NCBI RefSeq assembly: GCF_000344685.1
Contig: NW_006920422.1
Coordinates: forward strand, 1,199,241-1,263,240
DNA: 64,000 nt
Direction of reading: 5' to 3'
DNA from: Gloeophyllum trabeum ATCC 11539
Taxonomy: Eukaryota > Basidiomycota > Agaricomycetes > Gloeophyllales > Gloeophyllaceae
Shown: in pieces, positions 52,135 to 63,067 of the stretch
Layout of the letters: every line of letters begins with the position of its first letter
Position numbering within the stretch: the first letter of the stretch is position 1
Notes under the pieces: generated by a model
Told to the model about the DNA's origin: nothing
Seen by the model: only the letters and a program-made list of their open reading frames with translations
The model's database searches: none
Made by a program: the position numbers and the translations under genes

Positions 52135-53111
52135 ATGTCTGCTTTCCGCTCTCTCCGTCAAGTCGCTGCGTCTTCGTCTCGCGTCTCTGCATGCAGGGTC
52201 GGGACTTCGACGTGCCGGAGCAGGCTGTTGCTGAACTCTGCTACGCGTTTGCCTCTGCGGTCGGCGTCCCGAGCGTTCTCTATCACAGCACGGGCTCAAG
52301 GAGAGGCTGCGTCGGATGCTGCGCTCGCGCAGAAGCTCCAGGAGGAGCTGAAGTATGAGCAGGAGGCAGCCGTGGAGGCAGAACCGGAGTTCTTGAAGAC
52401 GTTCAAGAGCCAGAACGTCTGGCAGGTAAGTTGTGCAGCATTATCTTTGAACAACACCAATCTGACATGTGGACAGATTGAAGATGTTGCAGGGAATGAC
52501 GAGGTGACGCTCACGCGGAAGTTCGGCAACGAGACGTACGTGCTTCTTCCTACCAGCTACCCATATCCGCGCTAACGTTGACCTCCAGCATCCGTCTCGT
52601 CTTCTCCATCGCGGACATCCAGTCGCCACAGGAGAACGAGTTCGACGAGCCCGAGGAGGAGGAGGGCGAGGGCGAGGAGTCCGAGCCCCCAGTCAACTCG
52701 TACCCTATCCGGTGCTCGTTCTCGATCACCAAGTCGACCGGGACCGGCGCGCTCAACATCGACGCGATGTGCCAGGAGGGCACGTTCATCGTCGACAACC
52801 TGAGCTATTACGCGGACGCGAAGACCGGCACGGAGCTCACCGCCGAGGCGGACTGGAAGCGTCGCGGGCTGTACATCGGGCCGCAGTTCGACACGCTCGA
52901 CGTGTCCGTCCAGGAGGCGTTTGAGCAGTTCTTGCAGGAGCGCGGGATTAACGAGAACCTTGCTCTGTTCATTCCCGAGTATGCTGAGCACAAGGAGCAG
53001 AAGGTGCGTCCCTCCTTCATGCTCCAGTCGCTTCGATGGCTTACCTGTTTGCGTTGTCTATAGGAGTACGTGAAGTGGCTGGAGAACGTCAAGAAATTCG
53101 TTGAAGCTTGA
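52135..53111 (+). CDS. MAM33: Mitochondrial matrix acidic protein, p32/MAM33 family
   Basis: Mitochondrial glycoprotein family (p32/C1QBP, yeast Mam33), a trimeric acidic matrix protein linked to respiration and mitochondrial translation. Four exons (52135-52425, 52477-52535, 52589-53003, 53064-53111) give 270 residues. The N-terminus is an Arg/Ser-rich mitochondrial presequence (SAFRSLRQVAASSSRVSACR), ending near RAFSITARAQ. The family blocks are present: VTLTRKFGNETIRLVFSIAD, an acidic loop (EPEEEEGEGEESEPP), YPIRCSFSITKS, and the C-terminal helices YIGPQFDTLDVSVQEAFEQF and LERGINENLALFIPEY-like sequence, ending YVKWLENVKKFVEA. The gene is complete with no oddities. Confidence 0.93.
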
Positions 53112-54349
53112 CGGTTGAATTCATGCCATGCTACGACCACTTAGACAAAAGTATCACCTACCATGACACTTTGCTATCGCTTTGTATTACTCGCATTATG
53201 CTTCGATATTAATAATGACTCTGTCACCGCTCTACTCGTTGCCATTTGTAAAATGATGCGTGATGGCCTACGGGGAGGAAGCGCGACGGAAACTACGGAT
53301 TGCAAGAACCATCATTACATGGATGGTCTACGTACTGGCGGAGTTCGTCCCCCCTGTTCGAGACGCATACTTAGGCAGCAAACTGCCAATCTAAAGCGGA
53401 AACAGCAACTACATACGTTCATTATAAATCGAACAGGCTGTCCATCGAAGGATTAGTGAGAAATTTCGATGCGCAAAGCCAATTAGCACACACCTATTTG
53501 CTAATGCTATTGTAGACATACAAACATAATGCTCGTGAAAACGAGCAAAGCAAAAAAATTTGAGAACAACACGACAGCCCAAGAGTAGTCTGAATCGAGT
53601 TTCATCGTCTTCCACGAAGGAAAACATGATGAGCCGCGAAGTGAACTGAAGGGCAGGGTACCTGTCGACGCGCCCAAACGCTTCGCACTCCCCTCGTACG
53701 CCGTCTCGCCTGCTGCACATAAAGAGGCGCAAATGCGAGACGAGACCTCACCCATAGGAGAAGTACTGGGGTTCAACGGGGGCTCACCGATGTTCGGATT
53801 TACAGTCACGCCCTGTGCGCTTTCTTTTTTGACGACGCGATTTATTAACGTTACGCGTGCGCACGAACCTCTTCCGTTAACTCTGGACCCGAGGGTGAGG
53901 CTCTTCTGACGTGAACGACGGTCTCCTTGGGTCGAGGTGACCGCCGCGGCACACGATGGTACCTGGGCGCGATAGAGAGCGGGAAAACGCAGGACATTCG
54001 TCGAAGATGTACACCCACCCGGCCTCCGCGACGCTTTCAAAGCCCAACAGTCCGTGCCCTCCCTCCGTCGCCGAAGATCTTGGGGACGAAGGATTGTCGA
54101 GCTGGTTTTCTGGTGCGTCGCGCAGCGGGTTACCGCTGGACTCTGCTAGAGTCAATCGAGGGAGACTAGAATGCTCAGACCTTAGCCCGCTCACGAGCGT
54201 GGACGCGCTAGGGCATCCTGTGCGGAGTGAGCCTCGCGGCTTTCGAGCTGTCGTGGTTGAAGAAGAGAAGGCTGAAGCTGGATTCGCCTGTTAAAACATC
54301 TCGGGGGATGCCGTGATGTCGTTCGTCTCCCACGCATATTCTGCAGAAA
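53112..54349. other. Intergenic; one doubtful open frame
   Basis: An ATG at 53956 opens 112 codons to 54294 (KMYTHPASATLSKPNSPCPP, later VDALGHPVRSEPRGFRAVVV). Its composition is only mildly protein-like and it has no recognised relative, so I do not call a gene. The rest of the stretch shows nothing. Confidence 0.35.
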
Positions 54350-54351
54350 TA

Positions 54352-54992
54352 TCAGCATACATCGGACGGGCCACGATAATCAAGCACCTTTGCCCGGGAA
54401 TCCTGTGGAAGTACATGCGCTCTCTCGCGGATATCTAATGAAATATCATCTTCCCTCGACACCCTAGCAGTGCCAGTCACCCTCTGGAGCTTCTTCACCC
54501 AACCCCTCAACGAGTTTCCCGAGACATCTGAACCTTCCAATATCTCCTGGCATTCAAAAAATATCTTCTTAACCGGACAGCCCGATGAATGCCTCGCGTA
54601 TAGAAGGTTCCGAATGGGTCCTACATCTAGACAGTAATCTCACCATCCGATCCTCAGGGTATAGAACCTCGTGGATCGTTGTTCTGAGGAAACTGCGTTC
54701 CTGATCGCGTCCCTAAGCAGCTGAATAACGCCTTCCATGTCAGGTCCTGATAAACTGTCGACATGAATATGCTGCACTTTGTCACGAGAGGACAGGAAGA
54801 TGTCCATGCTTGTACTTCCTTCAGCGGCGGAAGGGTGCAACATCGGAGTAGCAAGCACTGTCTTCTGAAGGGCCGGAAAATGAGTAGGGGAAGCCAAGGG
54901 CTTAGCCCGCAAGCATAGCACTTGCAGGTTCGGGCGAGAGACGCCTTGGCAGAAATACCGGGAGACTCCCTGTCGAACAATTCACATTTCAT
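54352..54992 (-). pseudogene. F-box family fragment (C-terminal part)
   Basis: Minus-strand remains of the C-terminal half of an F-box/LRR-like protein. A block reading LCLRAKPLASPTHFPALQKT, then VQHIHVDSLSGPDMEGVIQL, corresponds to the strand-and-helix order of the intact paralogues (LEKLC..., then VEHLQISG...). After a frame change, LLYARHSSGCPVKKIFF and LRGWVKKLQ follow, the counterpart of the QFLAARNGSGRPVKTLY block at 55.85-57.67 kb. No F-box is found in front of it. Confidence 0.55.
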
Positions 54993-55139
54993 TTCAAGTA
55001 TAACAAGTGCGCGCTGAAGGCCCGCAGGTAATGACTCGACCGTAACAGTGCTTTTGTACCGTACAACTACTACTCAGCGCATTCAGAGACTAACTCATGC
55101 AGATCAGAATTTCAAATTACCTGTGGTTCGTCAAAGTTG

Positions 55140-55560
55140 AGTGGCCTTCACTTACAAGGAGGCCCTGCAGACATCTATTCACAAATCTAAGTCGTCTTCC
55201 GCGGGCTTCCCCTCAACCAACTCTACGAGCAGCTGTAGGTGCCGGAGGTCACCAATCTCGTCTGAAGACAGATTCAGTATTTGTATAGGTGAACGGGATG
55301 CAACTCGAGCGGCCAAGAATTGTCGGATAGGTCTATCACTCAAGGGCGCGTGCCAGCCTCCTCGGCCCTGAGCCGCAGTATGGTTGATAGCGAGACTACG
55401 CAAGTTTTGTAAAACGGCACAATAGTTATATGCCCGCGCCGTCCGTGGGTACCTGGGTGGCGGGGCTTTCCCTCGATGCCACAAGCATGTACGGCTGGAA
55501 GTTGTGGAACTGGGACAGCAGCTTTTCCTCAAAGGTCCTCAGCTTGCTGCCGCCTGAGTC
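55140..55560 (-). pseudogene. F-box family remnant with internal deletion
   Basis: The C-terminal block is recognisable at 55179-55400: LQNLRSLAINHTAAQGRGGW, then IRQFLAARVASRSPIQILNL and LVELVEGKPAEDDLDLW, closely matching the end of the 55.85-57.67 kb gene. Directly upstream (55440-55560) lies sequence resembling the first-exon region of that gene (the segment near 57460-57560, gtggcgagctttcccacgatgcca). The F-box and middle are missing, so an internal deletion has joined the two ends of a paralogue. Confidence 0.58.
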
Positions 55561-55845
55561 TTTCCTGCGGTTTCCTCCCGCACTGTAATTCCCCAGTGAA
55601 GCTGTATCTCAGACTTCGATAAAATAACGAGTTCCTTGCGACGCTTGAACGTGTCATAATCTCCACGATCGCTTCCCTCTCTGATCCCTTCTCCGTAATT
55701 AATACCTGCTCATAACATATATGAGAGCGGTATCCGGATCACGTAGGAGCTGCTATGATCAAAGTAGCATTCCTGTGCTGCGGGTGAGAACTGTCCCTTC
55801 ATTCTCAATCATGGAGATACAATATGCAGTACTAATGACTCTTCT

Positions 55846-57667
55846 TCAGACGTCCATCCATAGATCAAGCTCGTCTTCCGGAGGTTCTCCTTCGATCAGC
55901 TCTACCAGTTGCCTCAGGTGCTGGAGAACCCCAGCCCCATCCGACATAAGGTACAGTGTTTTTACAGGTCTACCGGATCCATTTCGTGCGGCCAGAAATT
56001 GCTGGATAGGCCAGCCTCCAAGTTCTCGAGCCCTCGGGTGTTTGATGGCGAGACTGCCCAAGTCCTGTAAAACGGGATCAGGATGACCCTGGAAGTCAAG
56101 AGTACACTCGATCAGAAAGTCGATGACGCCCTCGAGTTCCTCCGCCACTCTGGTTACTATCACAACATGTTCCACGCAATTGCAAGCGGATAGTAGGGCA
56201 TGCATGTCCTGTACAGTAGCTCCTTTGCCAGTGAATGGAGATGTAACATAGCAGAATTCAATTTTGCGTAGTTCAGGATACTGCATGTGGATACAGGAGG
56301 CTGGGGCGAGCTCCGACACACGTAGTCTCTCCAATTTGGGACAGGATACTTCTTGGAAGAAATGGGCAGAGAGATTTCGTGTGTTACTGATGTCTAGTGC
56401 GCGTAGGGCTGGTAAATCGAGTATTCTGATGCGCCGGTTTTCCGGTTCCCCTAGGCTCTCCGCAAGGTGCAATCGCAGTTTCAGCCGTTCAAGACGATGA
56501 CAGTGGGTCAACATTTGACGCAACTTGTGCCATTCTACTCCTCGGCCGCCACGAAAGGTTAATGCATGCCCGTCAATCTCCAACGCAGTCAATATAGACA
56601 AAGGGAAGGAGTCGGGTGTATCAAAGGGTACGAGTGAGCGGATACGTAGGCTTGTCAAAGCCGGAGTCTGCCATTTGACACCGCGACGTGGATGTCGGCC
56701 CATGAAAACGTCAATGGGACACTCTTTAGGTAGACAGACAATATGCTTCACATTGGGCATCGGGACCGTATGCAGCATTTGCACCATGGAGCCGAATAAT
56801 TTGGAGAAGTTGGGGAAGTCGAAGTTAAGTGAGTGCCAGCGCTCTGATTCCGCTATCAGGATATCAAAGAGTCGACGAAAGAGCTGAATAGCGCAATCTT
56901 CACTTCCTCTGGAGTCCGGGCGTACTCTGGGACGTCCGCGATACATCCTTGGCAAGGCCTGTGGCTGTGGCACGGGCGGCATATCCGTGAGGAACAAGTT
57001 GAGCGGGCGAGTCTGAGATCGGATCAGATAAAGATTGGCTATGTCAGGTCCGTTACATAGTCCGACGCTAAGGTGCACGTCGGCCCAGAGGATGGTGTTC
57101 CCTAGTATCAGCGCCCGCCAGTACTTCGACACGCTTGACATTTGGACCAGATGGAAGAAATGTGAGCATCTTGCGCAGTCTTGTAACACGAGTCCATGAA
57201 TTTTGCCGAGTATTTCTACAGGGAACTCGTCTATGCCTGTGATGGTGTCCGAACGAGTACTACAATGAGAAAGCAGCCGCTGCGGGAAATCGGCGATGGG
57301 CTCACCTTTGCCCACCACTGCGACACTAGTTGCCATCGTTGCAAGCACAAGACGTACCAATTCAAGTGCAATTTGAGTGTTTTACAAGGTATCGTGCTCA
57401 GTCTGCAATGCGAATGGGTGGTGGAGAACGTCGAGAGCAGCAATCGCCAGTGTGGCACAAGAGTGTTCCGCGGGTGGCGAGCTTTCCCACGATGCCACAA
57501 ACATCATTCGCTGGACAGAGTTGAAAGTTGAACTGGTACAACAACTCTTCATGCCAGGCTTCAAGCTCGACTAGGTACTGCAGATGGTCCTGAATCACAC
57601 CCTGACAATATGCCGCAGGGCTTCTTTCCGAGCTCTGTCGCAGTCGCGCACGCAACAATTCTGCCAT
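55846..57667 (-). CDS. F-box protein with LRR-like C-terminus
   Basis: Probable SCF ubiquitin-ligase adaptor. The main exon (about 57262-55846) carries the F-box FPVEILGKIHGLVLQDCARC, then MSSVSKYWRALILGNTILWA, and a long leucine-rich tail. The tail includes LTSLRIRSLVPFD, LRALDISNTRNLS and LERLRVSELAP, ending VELIEGEPPEDELDLWMDV (stop 55846). The single frame extends upstream to 57360 but without a good start. An upstream exon from the ATG at 57667 (MAELLRARLRQ, then DHLQYLVELEAWHEELLYQF) has the helical N-terminus common in basidiomycete F-box proteins, and I join it across an intron whose acceptor is probably cattgtag at about 57263. The exact donor is uncertain. Its first exon overlaps the start of the divergent JmjC gene. 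Confidence 0.75.
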
Positions 57668-58769
57668 CGTCCTGTCCCTGACCCAACACCAATCCCGAAG
57701 CTCTCAAATCCTACACCATCCGAGTTCAAGTCAAAAATACTTGACGTAGGCGCAGAAAGCCTGTCCCCTCACATTGTCACTGGGCTGTCCTCGCAGTGGC
57801 CGGCCATGACGAAGTGGAAGAGCATCCAAAGTTTGCTTACGGACGAGACCGCCGACATGCTCGTGCCCGTGGAGTTAGGACCCAGGAATGTCGGATACAA
57901 CATCAAAGCCGATGGTGCTGACTGGGACGGCGGGCAGTGGCAGCGACTGGAGACTCGCTTCAAGTTGTTCGTGGCTTTGCTGGAGAGTGGGCAGTGGAGT
58001 GGCGCTGCGTATGTCTCGCAGCTAAATATTGACGAGGTATGCATCTATCCTTCCGAAGCAGCCATCATGGTGCACAGTCTTCGTCGGGTATAGGTCTGTG
58101 TCGGCGAGACGCATGCTACACCTCGACGAGGGCTCCGCATCATGAATGTCGGCCAACTCCCTAGGTTCCCTGATCGTCCGCTTGAGCTGTTGCTCACTAT
58201 GGCCGGGCGGACGATCATGCGATCAAGTGATCTGTGAGTGATAGAATAGACCAGCCATACTCATCTTCCATTACCGGCGCTCCGTTACACGGGGTTTGAC
58301 AGATTCCTCCCCTCAAAGCCGATGTTCAGCTGCCAATTCCGCACGCACCGGATCTAGCAGCGCCTCCAAATTTATGGATTGGCTCAGCAGATACATATAC
58401 GCCCGTACGTCTACCACGTTCATTCAAACGCGTGCCTTGTACACATAAACCGTTGCGGCCCAGATCCATCGCGACATCCTCGGCCATAACCTACTCTTCC
58501 AAGTTCTCGGCAGTAAAGTCGTCCGCGTCTTTCCTCCCTCCGAAAAGCCCTTCCTCTACATCTCGGAAGAGCCGTGGTTACGGAATACCTCCCTCATACC
58601 CTTTGATCACGGCTTCGACGCGGACAGGTGGCCACGATTCCGTGAGGGTGTGAAGGTGTGGTATGAAGCGACGATCGAGCCGGGAGACGCGGTATTTATA
58701 CCCAAGGGCTGGTACCATTCAGTGAGGGCGCTAGAGGAAAGTATCAGTGTCAATTCGTGGTTTCTGTAA
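57584..58769 (+). CDS. JmjC/cupin-8 2-oxoglutarate-Fe(II) oxygenase, probably mitochondrial
   Basis: Predicted hydroxylase of the small JmjC (JMJD5/TYW5/cupin-8) group. Three exons (57584-58036, 58303-58404, 58464-58769) give 286 residues. The N-terminus (RRASFRALSQSRTQQFCHR) looks like a mitochondrial presequence. The family pattern PHIVTGLSSQWPAMTKWKSI follows, then LVPVELGPRNVGYN. The iron-binding site is complete: His and Asp in IHRDILGHNLLFQVLG and the distal His in IPKGWYHSVRALEES, with VVRVFPPSEKPFLY between. The end SVNSWFL is typical. The intron between exons 1 and 2 is 266 nt, long for this window, so a small missed exon there is possible. Substrate unknown. Divergent overlap with the F-box gene's 5' end. 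Confidence 0.82.
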
Positions 58770-59556
58770 GCTTCTTGGGTTCTCAGAGCCGCCGTCTGAC
58801 AAACACACGTCCGCGGATTGGGTTACAAGACTCGAGGTTGATGGACGCTTTGGACTGCGTTTACCTCCTGCGTTGACTCTGATTAGAGTGGTGGCGGGAT
58901 GCCCAATATATATGTTGTGGCAGCTGTTGAGCTGCTCTCCAGTCCCGTGTCCCCTTTGTGCCTGATTGAGGGCTATACTGAGCAGGTGCGATATTTTGAG
59001 CGACTCCGTCTCCGCAACTGCGTCGTCGTTCCTAGCTGCGATACTGCTGTTACATCGACGACAGCGTCGACTTGGCGTATTCAACGAGGCTACAGCATAA
59101 AGAACGCCAAACGTGATGTCACCCGCGTCCGCCTGAGCAGCCGACGCCCCACCTGTTTGTTTCCGGTAGCACGATACGATATTGCAGCGGATGCGTTCCC
59201 ACCGCGCAATTCAGCTGAGAGTTCACGTATACATCCCGCTCTGTGCATGAAAGATGGCCTTCGGCCGTAGAAGGTTGACTGCTATCTGCCAAGTGCACCC
59301 GATACTCAGGGCTGCTCGGTGTCCGGAGGGGGCGCGGAGACTTGACGATGGCTCGAACGGGTCCGGATTTCCCGGAATGGCTACCGGCAGCACCGATCGG
59401 TCCTGACGCGGAGCCTATTGTCCCGGGCCTCGGCACCTTGACTCAAGGCAGGGAGCGGGCCTATATTGATCTGCGTCATGTCTGCAGGGCTGCGCAACTT
59501 TTCTTATACCTCTAACGTCCCTCTCACGACCCCGTTTACGACTTGAATACCTCAAG
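58770..59556. other. Intergenic, nothing recognised
   Basis: Several short open frames on both strands overlap here but none has a family resemblance. The region should contain the 3' end of the JmjC gene and the promoter of the transporter gene. Confidence 0.45.
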
Positions 59557-61539
59557 ATGGGTTCCCCTCTAGATACCCCCATATTGCCACTGTTGAAAGT
59601 AGTCTTTGAGGTGAGCAGCGATGAGGATTTTGGGTGCACTATCGTCGAGCTAACATGCACGGGAACGCGCGGCACAGTCGATACTGGAGGTGTTCCTGCT
59701 TTGTCTAGCGGGATATATCCTTGCAAGAAAGGGAGTGCTCGACAAGAAGACTCAGAAAGTATGTGTTTTAGTCGTTATCGATGTTGCCAGGAATGTATAT
59801 CTGACGTTAACCCTGCCCGCATATGAACGCTCCAATAGCAATTGAACCGCGTCAACGTTTCATTATTCACGCCATCGCTGTTGTTCTCGAAAGTAGCGTT
59901 CTTCTTGTCGCCTGGTGAGTCCCCTTGCTCGTCGGCGTGCTCATGTGGTTAAGGACGTCTTACAGCGAAACTGAAGGAACTATGGATCATCCCAATATTT
60001 TTCACTGTTACCACTGTGGCATCCATGGCCGTCGCGTATGTCCTGGGCGTCACGTTCAGGCTGAAGCGGTCACAACGTAGTTTTGCGATTGCGGCAGCCA
60101 TGTTCATGAACTCCAACTCGTTGCCCATCGCGTTGATGCAGAGTCTGGTTATCACAGTGCCCGGCCTGAAGTGGGGAGACGATGATAACAAGGATGCGAT
60201 GGTGGGAAGGGCGCTGACTTATCTCGTCCTGCACAGTACCATGGGTATGGTGGTAAGTGGCACCGTGTTTCGCTCATCATATCATCTCTTAATCTAGGCC
60301 TTGGATGCAGCTGCGCTGGAGCTACGGAGTCCGTTTGTTGGCTCAAGCTGATCCGGAACCGGTTGAGATGAGGGATACGAATGAAGCTACTCCTCTGCTG
60401 GAACCTGATGAAACCGCCTTCCCTCCATCCGCGGAAGAAGAGCAGATCCACCGTCACGAATACCCAGAGCAGCGGCAAACCAGTACGTCGTCATCCACGC
60501 AGGTCAGCGGGAAATCTACGCCAGAAATTACCGTCGCTCGCCCCAACGACCACCTTAAGCCCGACGCGGCATACCAGCCTAAAGACCGGGCCGCGGATGA
60601 CACCACGTCCGCTGAGTACGACAGCGCAACCATCGACGACGACGATTCCGACGAGCTCCTCATTGGCCGCCCCGTCACGGAACCGACGTCGTCCCGGTTC
60701 CAGTCGCGCATGCGGCAGACGAAGACGAAGTTCAGGAAAGGCTGGAAGAAGCTCAACGACTTCATGACCGCGCCCCTGTGGGCCGCTCTGGCGAGTCTCA
60801 TCGTCGCGCTCATACAGCCGCTGCAGCACATCATGAACGAGCACCTCGTGCCCGTCAAAGGCGCGCTCAACTCCGCGGGCAACTGCTCCATCCCGATCAC
60901 CCTCGTTGTGCTCGGCGCGTACTTCTACACGCCGCCGGATCCGGAGAGCAACAAGCGCAAGCTGCCGACACACAGCAGCGATGGCGGGCTGCGCAGCGTG
61001 CCGTCGCAGGTGTCGCTTGCGGGGCATATGAAGAATATGTTTGCGAGGGCGAAGCGCAGTCAGGGGATACGGACGCTGATGAATGCGTCGGGCGATGAGG
61101 GGAAGAGGCCCGGCGAGACGAAGACGGTGTTCATTGCTGTGCTGGCGAGGATGGTGATTACGCCTCTGGTGCTCCTGCCTGCGATGGCGTTGTCGGCCAA
61201 GTTCGATTGGCAGCGCGTTCTGGAAGAGTGAGTCTACTTGGTTTTTGGAGTGTCCGAAGGAGTGCTGACGATTGGACTTCCCCAGCCCGGTATTCGTTGT
61301 CTCGAACGTGCTCCTGATTTCGTCGCCGCCTGCACTCACATTAGCTCAGGTACGTTTCGTAAGTTCTCATCGAGTAGTAGCCAACCTGACGATTCTCCCT
61401 CTTGCAGATCACACAAGCCGCGTCTGGAGACGCCTTCGAGCGGCTCATCAGCCGTACCATTTTCTGGGCGTACTGTGTGGTGACCCCGCCAGCAACCATC
61501 ATCTTCGTGGTTGTCGGTCTCCTGTTGTCCAAGTTATAG
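59557..61539 (+). CDS. Auxin-efflux-carrier-type membrane transporter (PIN-like)
   Basis: Member of the membrane transport family PF03547, which in fungi is mostly uncharacterised (the ECM3/YPR1-like group). Seven exons (59557-59610, 59690-59758, 59839-59914, 59966-60252, 60311-61227, 61286-61349, 61408-61539) give 532 residues. The usual architecture is seen: an N-terminal set of hydrophobic helices, including VFLLCLAGYILARKGVLDKK, NVSLFTPSLLFSKVAFFLS and the signature AAAMFMNSNSLPIALMQSL. A long charged loop follows (about residues 165-320, Glu/Asp/Thr-rich). A C-terminal set of helices then contains GNCSIPITLVVLGAYFYTPP, FIAVLARMVITPLVLLPAMA and VTPPATIIFVVVGLLLSKL. Probably in the plasma or endomembrane system. 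Substrate unknown. Frame checks through all splice sites. Confidence 0.9.
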
Positions 61540-62212
61540 TACCTTTCTTCATACGCACGTTGTTATGATTTTTACTTCATCCCTCAACCCTCTGCCCATT
61601 CCCTAGACATCCAATCACCCTCGTATGCACGCGATCCTGTATCCAAAATGTCTTCCTCTTCTTGTAGACGTCGGTTGTTGTGCCGGCTCAATGGGCCCTT
61701 GTATCTTACATAGGTTACTGGCGAAACACGGGGTTGTGTCTAATAATGCCACGTATATATTTCTTTTGTTTGCACTGTGTACGGACGCTCGGATTCGACT
61801 TGGTCATTCCGTGTTTGCTGCGGGGAGTCCAACTCTTGACTTCCCTTCAGCAATGGCAAGCATTGCGCTGCACCACAGCACACCGGCAAACATACATACG
61901 CCCAAAAAGGAACTCACCTCCAGAACCTTCGCCACCCTTCTTCATCGTCCTCTGCGCGTCTGCTACGTTCCGCCACCTCCCTGTATATGCCTCACTGCTG
62001 CGCTGACAGAGACAAGGACGTGGACCAATGGATAAGCTGAACAATGCGTACTGCCTTCGGTGACAGGATGACTTGCTCTGCTTGTCCGCTTGTTCCTGTA
62101 ATCGTATAAGAACCTGGCACAGTTTGGGGGGTTTCGGCAGTTCGAAAGCATTGAAGTGCTTTCTACTGCCTATCCATCCTTCTACGCGCCCTCCGTGATA
62201 TAGCGCCTCGTC
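61540..62212. other. Intergenic, nothing recognised
   Basis: Between two plus-strand genes. An open frame at 61625-62035 lacks protein-like character and splice support. No RNA gene or repeat seen. Confidence 0.45.
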
Positions 62213-62759
62213 ATGTCTGCTCCCATCGACATCCCCTTCGCGCGTTCCAGTGCGCCCTCTATGGAGCGAACGTCGTCGGCGTCATCGCAGGAGAAGTACA
62301 TCCCTGTGCACAGACGGAAGCCGTCCAGCAGCCCGTCGCTGTCATATCATTCGGGCACGCCGTCATCCTCATCATGTACCAGTCACGATTCGTCTCTATA
62401 CCCTACCTCCAGGTGTGAGTATCTTACAGTACGGTGATAACGACGGAGCAAAGACTAATCGCATGATTTGTGCAATGTCAGATATACCCATTGCTCAATA
62501 TACCCCAGCAGAGTTGCTTATGCTCGCCACCTCCCCACTATCTCGTATGTCGCCCGCCGCACATGCCATGATTTCCTCCGTGGCCCCGGAGATAATCGTC
62601 AGCAAGTCCGCGGCGAAGCGAAGCACCCGAAGACGTGCTGCGCCTCAAGCCAACAGACGCAGAGTGGCGACGAAGAAGCTAGCATGGGTGCCCACCGGAC
62701 CTGTCTCGGCCGTGCCTATTCTACCGGATGCTGAGAGCAGCTGGAGGAGTAAGAACTGA
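62213..62759 (+). CDS. Small Ser-rich protein of unknown function
   Basis: Two exons (62213-62414, 62482-62759) give 159 residues. The start is MSAPIDIPFARSSAPSMERT, followed by EKYIPVHRRKPSSSPSLSYH. Using the consensus donor gtgagt at 62415 joins SLYPTSR to YIPIAQYTPAELLMLATSPL, then AHAMISSVAPEIIVSKSA; the alternative donor at 62413 would give a different, less protein-like second half. The C-terminus is basic (RSTRRRAAPQANRRRVATKK) and may bind nucleic acid or direct nuclear import. The spacing EKYIPVHRR...YTPAELL gives the impression of a conserved fungal short protein, but I cannot name a family. Confidence 0.6.
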
Positions 62760-63067
62760 CGCTGAAGAGGCATTCTTGTACGATATTGATGCGCAGTGTG
62801 TTGCTAATGGACCGGTTTCATAGAGTGTACTATGTATCAACCCCATAATCATATCTTAAGGTCTCTGCAGTGCTGATCAATGAAGTCGTCTCTGGATCGG
62901 AGTCTAGGCAGAGTCAACCTCTCGGCGAGTAATCGGGCCACCAGAGTCTGCGCAGACCTACTGCGCTTCCTAATGTGTCCCACGAAAGCTATCGGTTTGA
63001 GCGCTTGAGGCTGCTTCTAGAGGGGTAGTCCCCCACGCTATCTCCTACCCTACCTACCACAAAGGCA

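Noticed and set aside
53956..54294. A 112-codon open frame before the F-box fragments
   Set aside because: Begins with ATG and has mildly protein-like content, but no motif, no paralogue in the window and no splice partners; kept only as a note.
60491..61339. A 282-codon minus-strand open frame over the transporter gene
   Set aside because: Antisense shadow of the long GC-rich exon of the efflux-carrier gene, dominated by Arg and His, with no family resemblance.
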